From Monarcha castaneiventris obscurior (taxonomy: Eukaryota; Chordata; Aves; Passeriformes; Monarchidae): DNA of 64,000 bases. The position numbers and the translations under genes are program-made. The stretch's first letter is position 1; each line of letters opens with the position of its first letter. A model generated the notes under the pieces. The model ran no database searches, was not told the origin of the DNA, and saw nothing but the letters and a program-made list of their open reading frames with translations. Below are positions 63,762-64,000 of the stretch, in pieces. The stretch lies in NCBI GenBank assembly GCA_026261815.1, contig JAMPIT010000350.1, positions 1,116,001-1,180,000 of the forward strand, given 5' to 3'.

Positions 63762-64000
63762 CTGTGAAAAAAAGGATGCATTTCAGGGACACAAGTCGTC
63801 CTACATGTGTAGAGTACCTATACACAAATTTTAACTTAAGATTTCTTTGACCACTCTCTCTATTGACTAGAAGTGTGACCAGTTCAGTAGCAGACACAGA
63901 TATCTGTACTGAGCCCATCCTTTGCTATCTATGAAGAAGACAAGGTCAGGAAACATACCCAATGCAGGAACAAGTGTGCAATTTGCCATAGTCCCTAACA
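63762..64000. other. Anonymous non-coding DNA to window end
   Basis: Nothing recognisable. A 69-codon minus-strand frame at 63709-63918 overlaps the possible exon and has no family resemblance. Confidence 0.5.

Overview
The window reads as non-coding, AT-rich vertebrate DNA, almost certainly from a bird and probably a passerine or other neoavian. Three things point there. It holds several CR1 LINE fragments with typical avian 3' ends (about 1849-2107, 39479-39536 and 56375-56745). It holds a solitary endogenous-retrovirus LTR of a type common in bird genomes (about 26157-27197). It also holds old amniote repeats of the CR1/L3 and MIR (CORE-SINE) kind. CpG is scarce, and I see no bacterial-style gene packing, no tRNA or rRNA and no CRISPR.

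I found no protein-coding exon that I can name. The open reading frames are short and mostly need non-ATG starts. The longer ones lie over transposon sequence or low-complexity DNA. The window is best described as an intergenic stretch or the inside of a very large intron. The only hints of transcription units are three possible exons bounded by good splice-site matches: 11527-11789 (+), 61332-61375 (+) and 63713-63761 (-). All three are low confidence.

Layout: 1-8.4 kb is anonymous sequence with one young CR1 and a perfect 16-bp hairpin at 7384-7425. At 8.47-8.88 kb an old CR1 on the minus strand abuts a MIR-like SINE on the plus strand. At 14.15-15.99 kb there is a cluster of very old repeats, including a decayed CR1-like LINE with recognisable endonuclease and reverse-transcriptase traces. 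At 26.2-27.2 kb is the solo LTR, which carries the only recognisable promoter and polyadenylation signals. From 27.2 to 64 kb the sequence is mostly anonymous, with scattered CR1 and MIR-like relics (35.7, 39.5, 42.1, 47.4, 53.7 and 56.4 kb), two hairpins in the window's right and centre parts (24.8 and 37.4 kb), homopolymer runs and a G-rich island near 58.0-58.2 kb.

No genes act together here. I found no evidence of a new biological system. The observations most worth a second look are the perfect inverted repeats, the possible exons, the LTR promoter, the G-rich island and two AT-rich blocks that look like conserved regulatory DNA. Repeat assignments rest on remembered family features, not on a database search, and boundaries are approximate.
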